From positions 292,600 to 356,599 of the forward strand of contig ONZQ02000001.1 in the NCBI GenBank assembly GCA_900312665.1: a stretch of 64,000 nt of DNA, in the 5' to 3' direction. A program made the position numbers and the translations under genes. Source of the stretch: Cephalotrichum gorgonifer (taxonomy: Eukaryota; Ascomycota; Sordariomycetes; Microascales; Microascaceae). Shown here piece by piece: positions 44,999 to 55,363 of the stretch; the first letter of the stretch is position 1; every line of letters begins with the position of its first letter. The notes under the pieces are model-generated. The model had not been told where the DNA came from. It saw only the letters and a program-made list of their open reading frames with translations, and made no database searches.

Positions 44999-46248
44999 TA
45001 CGGGTTGGTGGTGGGTTGGTGTCTCTATCTGATGCGGTATTTTGGATGTCGTAGCAGCGGTGATATTCAAAGTGGCCTCTGAGAGGTCGTGGAAAGCGTG
45101 GGAGTAAATGTGAGTCGACACAGCCGTTTGTGGGTAAGAGGCTCGGAAGGTAGAGTTCGAGGGATGTTGGGGAAGCGTGGTGTCGGGGAAAATCTTAAAT
45201 TTTGGTTCCTATGCCCTCCGGTTACCCCGTTTCCCCCGTTGCTAGCAAACCATCAATTGCTGATTGCTGTGGGCTCTGTCATAGGATACGGAGTAGCGGG
45301 GTCAATCATAATTCGTCATCGGCCGGCTGACAGCTGTGTCATCCGGCAAGACTGTATGCATTATTACTCCCAGGCAGGCGCATGGCAGTGGCAGTGGCAG
45401 TGACAGTGGCAGGCCTTAAGCGGGGCGTCTGCCTACTTCATGGCTTACTTCCATTGTTGTACGAGTACTTTGGCAGCGACGCTTGCCTATGCAGGCAGAC
45501 ATGGCCCAAATCGCGATCTTGGGCAGCTTCTGTATCTTCGAGGCCTCCCAGCTATCCAGTCTTCCCATTCGCCGCTTAGCTCGTCGAGTCATATCTCGCA
45601 GTGGCAGTGTACGACCTACTTCAAATCTCATGTCCAACACCCGGCTTGCTTGGTCAGCGACAGGATGGTGGCGACTACTACAAGCGTTACTTCTATCATG
45701 AGGACTCATAATGAAATGAAACTCCTGTTGCAGCGGTTCGGGTGATGAATACGCAATGTACGGGAGCTAGAAGCAGATTCACAGCTAACTAGGCAGTCCT
45801 CATAGCCATTGTTGATGGCAAAAGACTCTTGATCTTCAGATCATTTGCCGCTCTCTCATCACTCTATCATATCGCGCTGTAGGAGAACCGCCCAAGACCT
45901 AAGTGGGCTCTGGGCTGGACCACTGCTGGCCTGGAAGCTATACTTTTGAACTCCTCATACTTAATGTAGACGTGGTAATATCGGAAACCAGTGATCGGCA
46001 GCTAGAATATCGAAGCACCGCCGGGAAATCTGGGTCCATGTCAATTTATCCAAATGGAGAGGAACCAGCAACGAGCAAAGGTGGCATTTGTCACTTGGCA
46101 GTTTGATCACAAGCGTGTTTAAATTCGCGGCTCAATGATGCCAGGCGTCTCCTAGCATCTATCGAAGTCCGGACTTCTCCCCCACCGGACGCACCTCCGA
46201 GGAGTGCCTTGAGCTGTCGGCTTATACTCATACCTAGTCTGTATCCCG
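44999..46248. other. Divergent intergenic region, HEL2 and GT31 promoters
   Basis: 1.25 kb with no recognisable exon. Contains a GGCAGT tandem repeat (45384-45412) and a TACGAGTA motif at about 45460. Confidence 0.5.
45384..45412 (+). repeat. 6-bp tandem repeat (GGCAGT)n
   Basis: About five units, one with a G-to-A change. Confidence 0.85.
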
Positions 46249-47679
46249 ATGCTTAGACGAATATGTAGGGGCCGCCCGGCCCTCGCCACGGCCCTGCTGG
46301 CCCTGGTTGTCTTCCTCCTAGTCCAGCTCCGGAATGCCGGGATCAACGACGGCAGTGACGACTTCCACTATGGGTCTCCAGCGAGTGGGCAAGCTGGTGG
46401 CTGTCCGCCCGGGCTCGATTACCTGAAATCGTTACGCCTGGCAGACAAGATACTCTTCTCCCGGCGACGTATCAAGCCAGTCGTATCAAAAGCCATCAAC
46501 CGTGATGAGGTCCTCAATATCTCGGTACCTCTGTTCCCAAAGAAGCAGGCAATCGACCTATCTTCATGTGCCAGCACAGTCCTCGAGCCGGGTGATACCC
46601 TCCAGCTCAAGGTCCCCCCACTGTACCCCAAAAGAACCTATCCCGAATTCATCTTTGGAATCGCAACCTCCGCAGACCGTCTCAGGGACTCCATCGGCCC
46701 CCTGTCGTATTGGCTGTCGGGGTCGTCCGCCAAGCTGGTAGCAATCATATCCGAACGCCAACCCGCGACTGCGGACCAACTACAAGACCTACGGCACCTC
46801 TTTGCCACTCAGGACATCGATGCCGTCATCCTCAACCCAACCGACAAGTCGCTCACCACATCCCAGAACCACTTCGCCATGATCCGCGACATGGTCCGCC
46901 TATCTACCCCTTCCACCAAATGGCTTGGGATACTCGACGACGACACCTTCTTCCCCTCTCTGCACCCCCTCGCCGCAGAGCTGGCCCTCCATGACCCCGA
47001 CAAGCCGCAGTATATCGGTGCCCTCTCCGAAGACTTCCGCGCCGTCAAGAACTGGGGGTACATGGCCTTCGGCGGCGCCGGCGTCTTCCTCTCCCTCCCC
47101 GCTGCCACCACCATCTCCGCCCACCTCGAGGAGTGTCTGGCCGGCTCTACCTCTAGCCAAGGGGACGGGATCCTTCGGGACTGCGTCCACCGTCACACAC
47201 GCGCGAGGCTCACGCAGGTTCAGGGGCTACACCAGCAGGACATGCACGGCGACGCATCGGGATTCTTTGAGGCTGGGATGCGGCCACTCAGCCTGCACCA
47301 CTGGAAGAGCTGGTACCGGCACCCCGTAGACGAGATGGCCCTCGTGACAAGGTTCTGCGGGGAGTGCTTCCTGCAGCGGTGGAGGTTCGGTGGGGATACG
47401 GTGCTTACAAACGGGTACTCCATCGCCGTATACCCGGGCGGCCTTGACGCCATCGACCTAGGGAAGACAGAAGAGACGTGGGGGGAGTCGGGCGGCGCGT
47501 TCGAGTTTAGTCTGGGGCCCCTGAGGGAGAAGTTGCCTAGGGGGGCCAAACGGAGCCATACCCTCGTTCACTCGGCGGAAGTCTCGCCGGGGACCGTACG
47601 TCAAGTGTATGTTCTAAAGGGGAACTCGCGGGACCACGAGCCAGACGAGGTCGTGGAGCTCCTCTGGGACTTTACTTGA
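46249..47679 (+). CDS. Type II membrane glycosyltransferase, GT31/Fringe-like
   Basis: Intronless gene for 476 residues. A short basic tail (MLRRICRGRP) and one hydrophobic segment (ALATALLALVVFLLVQL, about 11-27) give a Golgi-type signal anchor. The catalytic region begins near FIFGIATSADRLRDSI (about 134-149). A DDD metal/nucleotide-sugar motif is seen in KWLGILDDDTFFPSL (Asp230-232). GYMAFGGAGVFLSLP (the GGAG block), GDGILRDCV and the QDMHGDASGFFEAGMRPLSLHHW stretch match Fringe/GT31 and DUF604 proteins as I recall them. Donor and acceptor sugars cannot be told. The stop is only 72 nt from that of the convergent HODM-like gene, so the 3' UTRs probably overlap. Confidence 0.83.
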   Translation: MLRRICRGRPALATALLALVVFLLVQLRNAGINDGSDDFHYGSPASGQAGGCPPGLDYLKSLRLADKILFSRRRIKPVVSKAINRDEVLNISVPLFPKKQAIDLSSCASTVLEPGDTLQLKVPPLYPKRTYPEFIFGIATSADRLRDSIGPLSYWLSGSSAKLVAIISERQPATADQLQDLRHLFATQDIDAVILNPTDKSLTTSQNHFAMIRDMVRLSTPSTKWLGILDDDTFFPSLHPLAAELALHDPDKPQYIGALSEDFRAVKNWGYMAFGGAGVFLSLPAATTISAHLEECLAGSTSSQGDGILRDCVHRHTRARLTQVQGLHQQDMHGDASGFFEAGMRPLSLHHWKSWYRHPVDEMALVTRFCGECFLQRWRFGGDTVLTNGYSIAVYPGGLDAIDLGKTEETWGESGGAFEFSLGPLREKLPRGAKRSHTLVHSAEVSPGTVRQVYVLKGNSRDHEPDEVVELLWDFT

Positions 47680-47751
47680 AACTCTTTTGGGATTGGATCA
47701 CGCAAACTCCAGGCTATAGTTCTCACCGCGGATGGACAATTATTACCTGGT

Positions 47752-49158
47752 CTATGACCTCAGGTATTCACAGACGCTCTTGCCCCAGCGGACGGCCCCC
47801 TTGTACGTCCACATTCCGGGTGCGTTCCCGCGCCTCAGCCCCTCAATGGCGTCGGCGAACTGTGGACCTAGGCCCTCCTCCTTGATATCTCTTACGGGGT
47901 AGAGGTAGGTCTTGAAGGAGAAGAGGATTGCCTTTGTACGGGGTAACCTCGTGAGCGTCTGGAGCTCCATCCGGACTCGCGCCTTTCCACGATTCAGCCC
48001 AATCCCCAGGCCTGTGTGTTGACGAAAAGGGGGGGGGGGGGTGGTTCTCACCTTTTCTATGTCCACGTCTTGATCTCGCTCGACCGCCTCAGGGTCTTCG
48101 GCGTGGCTCCCGACGGGATTGAAGAGCTCTTCCTGCGCCGTGACGGACCACTGAAACGACGTCAGCATCATAAGCCTATAAGCCCTGATATCTCGCTCAC
48201 CGCCCGGGGCCGGACCGCGAGACACATACGTTTATCCGCTTCACGCTCTTCCCGACCTCCAGCCTCGCAAAGAACCGCTCCATACTCCCTCCAATCTTCT
48301 CATACCCCGGCACCGGCTCGTGGATCTCCGCCAGCACCCTCCCCAGCTTCGAGCTCGGATCGAACCCGGAGGGGAAGCAGCATGCAAACGCCACCAGCCT
48401 ATGCCCTCCGGGCGTCTCGACGACGAGAAACAGGTCATCTTCGACAGTCTCGCCCAATGTCCTCAGCGCCTGGAGCGGGTCCGCAGGCGGGATGACGGGG
48501 TGCGAAGACCCCATCGCGGTATTTACGACAGCCTTATTACCCTGGAGCGTGAACATGGTGGGGTACCGCGCGGGGAGGTACGAGGCGAGGAGGAACTCGT
48601 AGAGCTCGCGCACGGGCTCAACTCCTTCGGGTACGCATCCGTGGACGGTGGTTGGATGCCGGGCGATTATCTCGCGGCGCTGCGCGATCCGGGACGGGTA
48701 GTTGGTATCTATTATTATGAGCTCAGATGGGGTGTCGGATTCCAGGGCTGGGCGTGACCCCATTGGATTTCACCCGTGTTAGCTATTGCTTGTTGGACGA
48801 GAAAAGAGGGGGGGCGGGGTGTTGGAAGGGGTATTTGCTTGCCCATCGTGATGAAGTACACCGGCTTGAAGGGCCGGAACTTCCTGGGCGGCGTGGTCTC
48901 CCAGTCGAACGACGGTAGGGGTTCTATAATACAAGCCACGAGGGCCTTACTAGAGACGTTATCATGGCTCCTGGGCTGGGACTGTTTCTGTCGATGTTAG
49001 CGAGAGGGGTCCGGTCACTTGGGGCGGGCGCTGGGCCGGGGGTAGTGGAGAAGGAAAGAGTAGTATGTCCATACGCGGTTCACGCAGCTCCTCTGGGAGA
49101 GATAGTAGCCGCTTATAGCAAGAGCAAGACTGATACACACGAGGAAGATGACATCCAT
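47752..49158 (-). CDS. DUF3445 / heme-dependent oxidative N-demethylase-like protein with N-terminal membrane anchor
   Basis: Predicted 358-residue protein (356 with the alternative exon 2 acceptor). Exons 49158..49075, 48987..48843, 48747..48230, 48150..48052 and 47982..47752. Exon 1 encodes one hydrophobic span (VIFLVCISLALAISGYYL). The rest follows the DUF3445/HODM alpha-subunit pattern: FKPVYFITMALES, IIIDTNYPSRIAQRREII, LYEFLLASYLPARYPTMF, VVETPGGHRLVAFACCFPSGF, RMELQTLTRLPRTKAILFS and the final KTYLYPV. HODM-type enzymes bind heme and oxidatively N-demethylate amines, but substrate and activity here are unknown. Intron 2 (48748-48842) starts GC (GCAAGC) rather than GT, and no nearby GT restores the frame. 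Intron 4 carries a 13-base homopolymer (G on plus strand, 48029-48041). Exon 2 may begin at 48981 instead. Confidence 0.82.
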
Positions 49159-51414
49159 TGTTTGGAAACATGCACCATCTAGTATTACGACGGTGTGATG
49201 CTGGGGGCTATCAAGCGAGAGGAGCTTCGGCGAGGGGGGATAGCGCATGATATATACCCGCCGCTAACCGTCTCTGCGAGAGTAGTGCGGCCTGTTTCTG
49301 ATCGCTGGTATTACTGACTGGAAGTACTTAGACTAACACTTGGATTGGTTGAGCTAAAGCAACATAGTCTACCTAAACTCCTGGCGGGAAACGATGCTGT
49401 ATAGGAACTGCGTCGTCAACGTTCCATGACGCATCTAATATGCCCAGCGACGCGATAGGACCGCGATAGGCAAGGGAGGGTCCCCCCTTTCCGATGTGCC
49501 CTTTCGTGTAGGACGACGGCACCCCCCGCAGACTGCATGCAGACGTGGCTTTCTGCACATCCCGCTTTAGGATAGGAAAATGCTCGAGGTGCATGAGCTT
49601 CTGCATTTATAGATGGGGAGGAGATGGTATGCTTTGTTTGGTACAAGGTGATTTTCGGCAACTGATAAGCATATGTGTTCAATATCTACAAATGCAAGCA
49701 GGTCTGACCGGGAAAAGGAAGTCTTAGTCTCCGCTTATTATCTCCTCCCCCACGCTGGCTCATATCCTGTCTGCCAAGCGTTGAAGGAAGATGGCAGATG
49801 TAGAGAGGCAGGGGCATCCGTATTTGCCCTCGTAGATGCTTTCTCAGGATTCGGGATGTCAAAACGGAAATGGGACGAGCGCGGCAGCTGGAGGGCATGG
49901 ATACTCCGATCCCAGTTTGAAGAGTCTATATTCCTGATTCTAGGGTAGTTACGAGTAGATGTTTATCCTTGGGTGGATGTGTTTGCTCCGGCCCCATGGG
50001 GCTCCTTCCATTATCACATTCGTCGCATGGTCGGGTCCGCCTGCCGGTGGGCGCTTCAGGGCTCACAACCCCCCTGAACCCCAGACTGTGCAGGTGGCTT
50101 GCCGCTATCGACCCCACTAGAGAAAAGTAATGGAAGCATGAGCAGCTCCTAGAACACCCCACCCCGCCAATAGTACTACTTCATACAAGCATTAGTTACA
50201 TGTACGTACATGGCCCCTTCCTAGACGAGCCAGATCGACAGTGACACACCAACCAAACTTCCCGACAGGTGACAAGATGGCGACCCAAATCCCTCCATCC
50301 CTCTGAAAGGCAGCCTCACATCGTCATCGTCCGCCCCGTCGGGTCGTCCATCTCCTATAGTCTCCTCCCTTACCTCTATCCAGGAAGATAAACCCCATCC
50401 CATCCCCGGTCGGCCCCGCTGTGTGTTCCTCCCCGATAGCTACAACTTAGTCATTACAGATATCCACCCTACAAGTACTCGTACTTGCAGCGATTGAGTT
50501 GAAAGCAGTCGAACTTTCCCGTGACCCGCCCATCTCGCTCCGTTCCTTCCGACCTCGCACGACGAAGCTCTAAAATCCGAAGCCGACAGCGCTCTGTTAC
50601 CCACCCTTTGGACCCTCTCTGGTGTATTATGCTTTGTTGCTCATAGCCCCCATAAAGCTTTCTCTTCAAGCCCGACCATTTGCATTGTTTTTGTTTTATT
50701 TTTAGGCCTTGTTTTCCTTCTTTTCTTCTACACCTTATTATTAGGGACCCCACAACAAGAATCGCCGGTTTCAGTCATCCGCATTTTAACTTAAACCCTT
50801 GCGGTGGAAAACTTGGTGGTACGGAGAATTTCACCTAAAAAAAGGCTGAGCGTTCAACCGCGCTTGTACTGGCCAGGTACCCCACCTCCACTTGGCGCAC
50901 GCAACGCCGAAGGAAGCGGAACGTCACCCACCAATACCACGGGACCTCATCCGTCGCGATCGCCAACAACCGAACCACGTCCAAACTCCGACCTCCCCAT
51001 ACCATACCACAACCACGTTTCTTCAGCCTTGCTTATCCTTGCACCCCCCCTTTTCCTCCCCACCACGACAAACCACCAAAACTTAGAAGCGGCTCTTCTC
51101 CAATAGACATCAGTCCCGCCCTGATCTACTTCAGTGCTTCGGCGGCACCTATCTCCTAGCCTTATAATCCAGCCTCGTACCCTTGCTGGCATCGCCATCT
51201 CGCTACATCGTTCGTTTCGCGCATCGGCCGCTTCCCTTTTTTTTGTGTGAGCTCGAGAGCTGGCTTCCTACGCCCACCTGCCGCCTCGGAGCTTCTTAAT
51301 TGCTTTCGCCTTGTTTTCTGAGCCGCCGCCGACAGTGGTAGCTATCCTCTCTCGAGCTACCTTGGTGCTTTGAGATTATATATTACTCCCAGCGACACCT
51401 CAACTCCGACTACC
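49159..51414. other. Divergent intergenic region, HODM-like and SWIB genes
   Basis: About 2.26 kb without a recognisable exon. A TACTCGTA motif lies at about 50474. The last 500 nt before 51415 are C-rich and probably include the SWIB gene's promoter and leader. Short frames on both strands lack family resemblance. Confidence 0.5.
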
Positions 51415-52594
51415 ATGTCTCTTCCACGTGAGTCTCCCTCCCCTCCGTGCGCTTCTAGTCTGCGTGCGCCGCGTCCCCCTGCCAATATGCCGAATTGCTA
51501 ACCAACTGCGGTACCCCCGCGCCGCAGTGACATCCGCCGAACAGGCGCGCTACACCGCCATCATCGACAAGATCCTCGCAACGGCCGATCTGAATACCGT
51601 CACGCGCAAGAAGATCCGTATTGGGCTAGAAAACGCCCTGGATGGGAAGGACTTGAGCGAGCAAAAGGTATGACGTTCACCGACCCTCACCCCGTACCTC
51701 CATACCCATGCAACGAGCGGAGATCAAGCTCCCCCCAGCCACGACACCACTCCTGACCCGAACACCGGCTAACGCACCTCCATTCTAGGACGCTATTAAG
51801 CGCCTAATCGAGGCCCGCTTCGACGCCATCTCCGGAGATGACCCCGTCCCCCCTCCTTCCGTCTCCACCTCAAAACGCCAGGCCAACGGCCACGCCCCCT
51901 CTTCTCCCCCGGCCTCCCCGGAAGGCGAAATCAAAGTCTCCATCGACCCTCCCCGCAAAAAGCAAAAGCGCGAACCCTCCCTCGACGCGGACGCTAAGCT
52001 CGCCGCCGAGCTACAGGCACAGGAGAACCGGCTCGCGACGGCACGGACGACGCGGGGCGGCGGCGTGGTGAAGAGGAAAACCAAGAAGGCGGCGCCGAAG
52101 AAGAAGAAGAGCGAGAAGAGAGTCAGGGGGAGCGACGAGAGTGAGGCGGAGGATGGGAGCGGGACTGAGGCGCCGAAGAGGAAGGCTGGGGGTGGGTTCA
52201 TGAAGCCTTTTAATCTCAGTGAGAATCTTGCGGAGCTGTGTGGGGCGACACAGGTATGTGCAGGTCCCTCTGCGGTCGTTTATACTGTCATTTCCCTCGC
52301 GACTATCCCTTGGCTATCGTTAAGCCACCGTCACTTGGCCATTTGTTCCTTGGCCACCATAGCATCCCCCCTCCCCTAAGTCCGTTTCTAACACACCCAT
52401 AGCTCTCCCGACCCCAGGTCGTCAAGAAACTCTGGGAACACATTAAGGGTAACGACCTCCAGGACCCGAAGGATAAGCGCCAAATCCTCTGCGACGAGAA
52501 GATGGCCGCCGTCTTCAAGCAGACCAAGGTCGACATGTTCCAGATGAACAAGATCATCGGGAGCCACCTGTACCCCGTAGAGGAGGAGGGGTGA
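51415..52594 (+). CDS. DEK-C/SWIB domain protein (Uaf30/Tri1-like)
   Basis: Nuclear protein of 269 residues. Exons 51415..51427, 51528..51667, 51789..52253 and 52403..52594, phases consistent; exon 1 is only 13 nt. The N-terminal DEK-C-like helical domain (about 10-60: ARYTAIIDKILATADLNTV, then KIRIGLENALDGKDLSEQK) is followed by a basic, disordered linker with nuclear-localisation-like runs (RKKQKRE, KRKTKKAAPKKKKSEKR). The C-terminal SWIB/MDM2 domain (about 188-265) shows GGFMKPFNLSENLAELCG, VVKKLWEHIKGNDLQDP and MFQMNKIIGSHL. In yeast this architecture belongs to Uaf30 (RNA polymerase I upstream activating factor) and its paralogue Tri1; filamentous fungi usually have one, so either function is possible. 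Confidence 0.9.
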
Positions 52595-53980
52595 AGGAAG
52601 GGGCGGACCGGGAGAGCGGACATACCTCCGCGATCGATTCTGACCCGTTATCTGGTGGTGTCACCCGCGGGATCGCCTCCGCCATTGGTCACGGCACAGC
52701 GCTCTCCCTTTATTCCTATGGAAAGTATAGTCATATTCGGCGCACGAGGCATGAAGCGTTTTCTCCTTAGCCCCCTCCCCCCTCTCCCTATCGTGACATT
52801 CTGACTTGCCCCTGAATCTTGGGGGACTGCCGGGCTGTGTCTTCTACCCCTGATCTAAAGATCCCTCTCTTCCCGTCCATCTTCCCCCCTTTGCTTGAAA
52901 TTTTCCGTCTTTTTTTTTCCAGGACTTCCCCACAGCCGGGAAATGTCCATCATTTTGTTTTGGGGCATTGTAGGGGCATACTGTTTTTTATTGGTTTGGT
53001 TTTCTTGGGTTTCTTGTCTGTTTTGTTTGGGCCTTTTTCTGCCTACTCCTTTTGCTTTTGGCTGCTACTTAGGTCCCTTCCTAGTTATGGAGGAGGAGGG
53101 AGGGCCGACGTATGGCCGCGAACAGGCTACTACCTACCCTTTTAGGGAGAGAAAATCATTGCTCTGACAGTGTTGATCGGGGCGGGGGATAATATCGTTT
53201 CGATTATCTGCTCTTTTGGAATCTTGAGTTCCGGGGATGTGCTGGCGGCGGCGGCGGGATTGGGCGTGTCAGAAGATTGGAAAGGAGAATGGGGTGTCCG
53301 GGGCTGGGATGAACTGCAAAAACTAGGAGGAGGCACGTTTTTTTGGTCCTTTTGGGGTTATTTGTTCTATTTTACGCCTTACATGGGATCTAGCGGGGTC
53401 CTCCAGATGAATGATACAAGCTATTATGAGAAGGAAGGGGACAACATCATCCAACGACGGACGGCGTGCTGCTCTGTGACGACCCTGATATGTGCATGTG
53501 ATTACGGGGGAGTGCTATTACCCCCCATCTTTTCATCTCGATATGTACTCCAGGCGGCAGAACCCAGATCTCCATCCTATAGACTGGCTATGAATTGTGA
53601 CAAGAATCCACAGAGCCAAAAGTTTGTAAGGCTCCTCCTGGTACGGTGCTCCTAGTCCAGTATATCCTATGTATCCCCACACACTAATATTTTGCGAAAA
53701 CGGTCTACGGGACGAACAGGTTGTACCGTGGTAATCCATCTCCCCACATATCCATTCCGTGGGAGATGCTGGCTTCATATTAATGGACCTTGAGGAACCA
53801 AGACAATGGTTGGTGGTTAGAAAGGGCAGCTAGCAGAGTGGGGATTAGTACGTTTACGTAAGCCACGGCTCTCGACTCTCTCTCATGCGCGCAAGGCCCG
53901 TGGTGCTCCGACATACGTCAACCTCGTTCGACGACGTCTGTCCACGCCTCAGAAACGCTCAGAGCACACACTCTCCCGCC
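52595..53980. other. Intergenic, SWIB 3' flank and COX23 promoter
   Basis: 1.39 kb without a recognisable exon. The left half (about 52860-53350) is T/G-rich on the plus strand and may be an extended 3' UTR. A 161-codon frame at 53170-53655 has no family resemblance. Confidence 0.5.
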
Positions 53981-54544
53981 ATGGCCTCGACCACCCCCCA
54001 GTCGGGGCAAGACCCATGGTCCAACGAACAGAAGGAGAAGTTCCAAGGGTGCGCGACTCCTCCTCCTCCCTCTCCCGCGCCTCTCTCCGTTCCACTTCTC
54101 CCCGCCAGCCGGAACCTCGACTAACATCGCGCTCCCCTCTCTAGAAAGGGCGTCAGCGAATACTACGACCCCTGCCAGGAGGCGGCGAATAAGAGCATAA
54201 AGTGCCTGCACAGGAACGGCGGGGACAAGAGCATGTGCGGTGACTACTTCCAGTGAGCGAGCCGTTTTCCTTTCCTTTCCGACGGTTTCCCCGGGCTCCT
54301 CCTGGAGATGTGGTCTTGCGGGAAAGGGAAGCTGACGGTTGGACTTTTTTTTTTTCCTTCTTAGGGCGTACAGGGATTGTAAGAAGATATGGGTATGCTG
54401 TGTTCTCGTGGAACCCCCCCCCCCCCCCCCAAACCCCTAAAAAAAAAGGCTGGTTTCTCTAGTTGGTTTCTCGACTAACGCCTATTCTAGCTAGAGAAGC
54501 GGAAAGAGGAGCGCAGGAAGAATGGCGGAGGCTGGTTCTCGTAG
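53981..54544 (+). CDS. COX23: Cytochrome c oxidase assembly factor Cox23 (twin CX9C)
   Basis: Small mitochondrial intermembrane-space protein of 85 residues, a CHCH-fold factor for copper-linked cytochrome oxidase assembly imported through Mia40. No single reading frame covers it. Four exons, 53981..54048, 54145..54252, 54365..54392 (28 nt) and 54491..54544, join with phases 2, 2 and 0. Twin CX9C motifs are exact: Cys33/Cys43 (CQEAANKSIKC) and Cys54/Cys64 (CGDYFQAYRDC). SEYYDPCQEAA and the basic tail LEKRKEERRKNGG match the family. Intron 3 contains a 17-C run (54414-54430) followed by AAACCCCTAAAAAAAAA. The family is sure; the 28-nt exon rests on exact CX9C spacing and intact splice sites (TTAG/G, TGG/GTATGC). 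Confidence 0.9.
54414..54430 (+). repeat. 17-base poly-C tract in COX23 intron 3
   Basis: Seventeen consecutive C, followed by an A-rich run. It lies in the intron, 21 nt past the donor. Confidence 0.95.
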
Positions 54545-55363
54545 CATACCTACTGTACACGCGACCCGTCTCCGCTCTCCAGCACCTGTACCAATATTAT
54601 GTTGCGCCTACGCAAGCGATGCTTCTTTGCTACCCCCACGACCGGACGGACATGAGCCCGGGCGGCTATATCCACCACATATCTCCGGAATACGGGCCAT
54701 GGGCCCCCGGCTCCGTCGGGTCGGTGGAAAACAGTTCCTCACGTCATCGTTGAGCGACGTTTTTCTGTAAGATCAGGAAGGCCCGGCGGGAGGACTCTCA
54801 AGTTCTCGTTTGCGGGCTGGAGAATGTAATATATACCCATGTGGGAATTCCAAGCCTGTTACTTCCAGATGGTGCGCTTGCGCGATGTCAGATGAACTAT
54901 GGCGAGTCTATCTGAACCCACGGCGTGGTTTTCACCAGTCAATTCTGTCGTCGTGAGGCTCGAAAGGTCTTGATTAAGCATGCCATTTATAGTTCGTTCG
55001 CGGGCCAACCAATTGCGCAGAAGTCGGCCCAAGGATCACCTGTAGTAAATCCGCTTGAATGCAGGTTGGCGGTGTATGGGTGGGCTTGTGATAAACCAAA
55101 ACCCAAGGCCCTTTGGCAGCGCTACTCAAATACCGCGATCTCGGTTCCTGGATCCAGGCCGATCTACGCTTAGTCCCGGTTGTAGGCGGCAATGCAATTG
55201 CACTCGCGAAAAAGTACAATGTTACGTCATCCGACAGCTGGACCCTGACCACCCATCCCCAACCTCCCTCCCCTGTCGCGATAACATATACACCACGCAT
55301 TCTATTGTCTCCGTAATAGCCGAACCAAAAATCATACATGATAGACTCTAGATACTCCACAGA
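54545..55363. other. Intergenic, COX23 3' flank and M20 peptidase promoter
   Basis: 0.82 kb, no recognisable exon. The DNA just before 55364 is the peptidase promoter. Confidence 0.5.

Noticed and set aside
53170..53655. 161-codon plus-strand frame after the SWIB gene
   Set aside because: Lies in T/G-rich DNA probably belonging to a 3' UTR; no recognisable motif.
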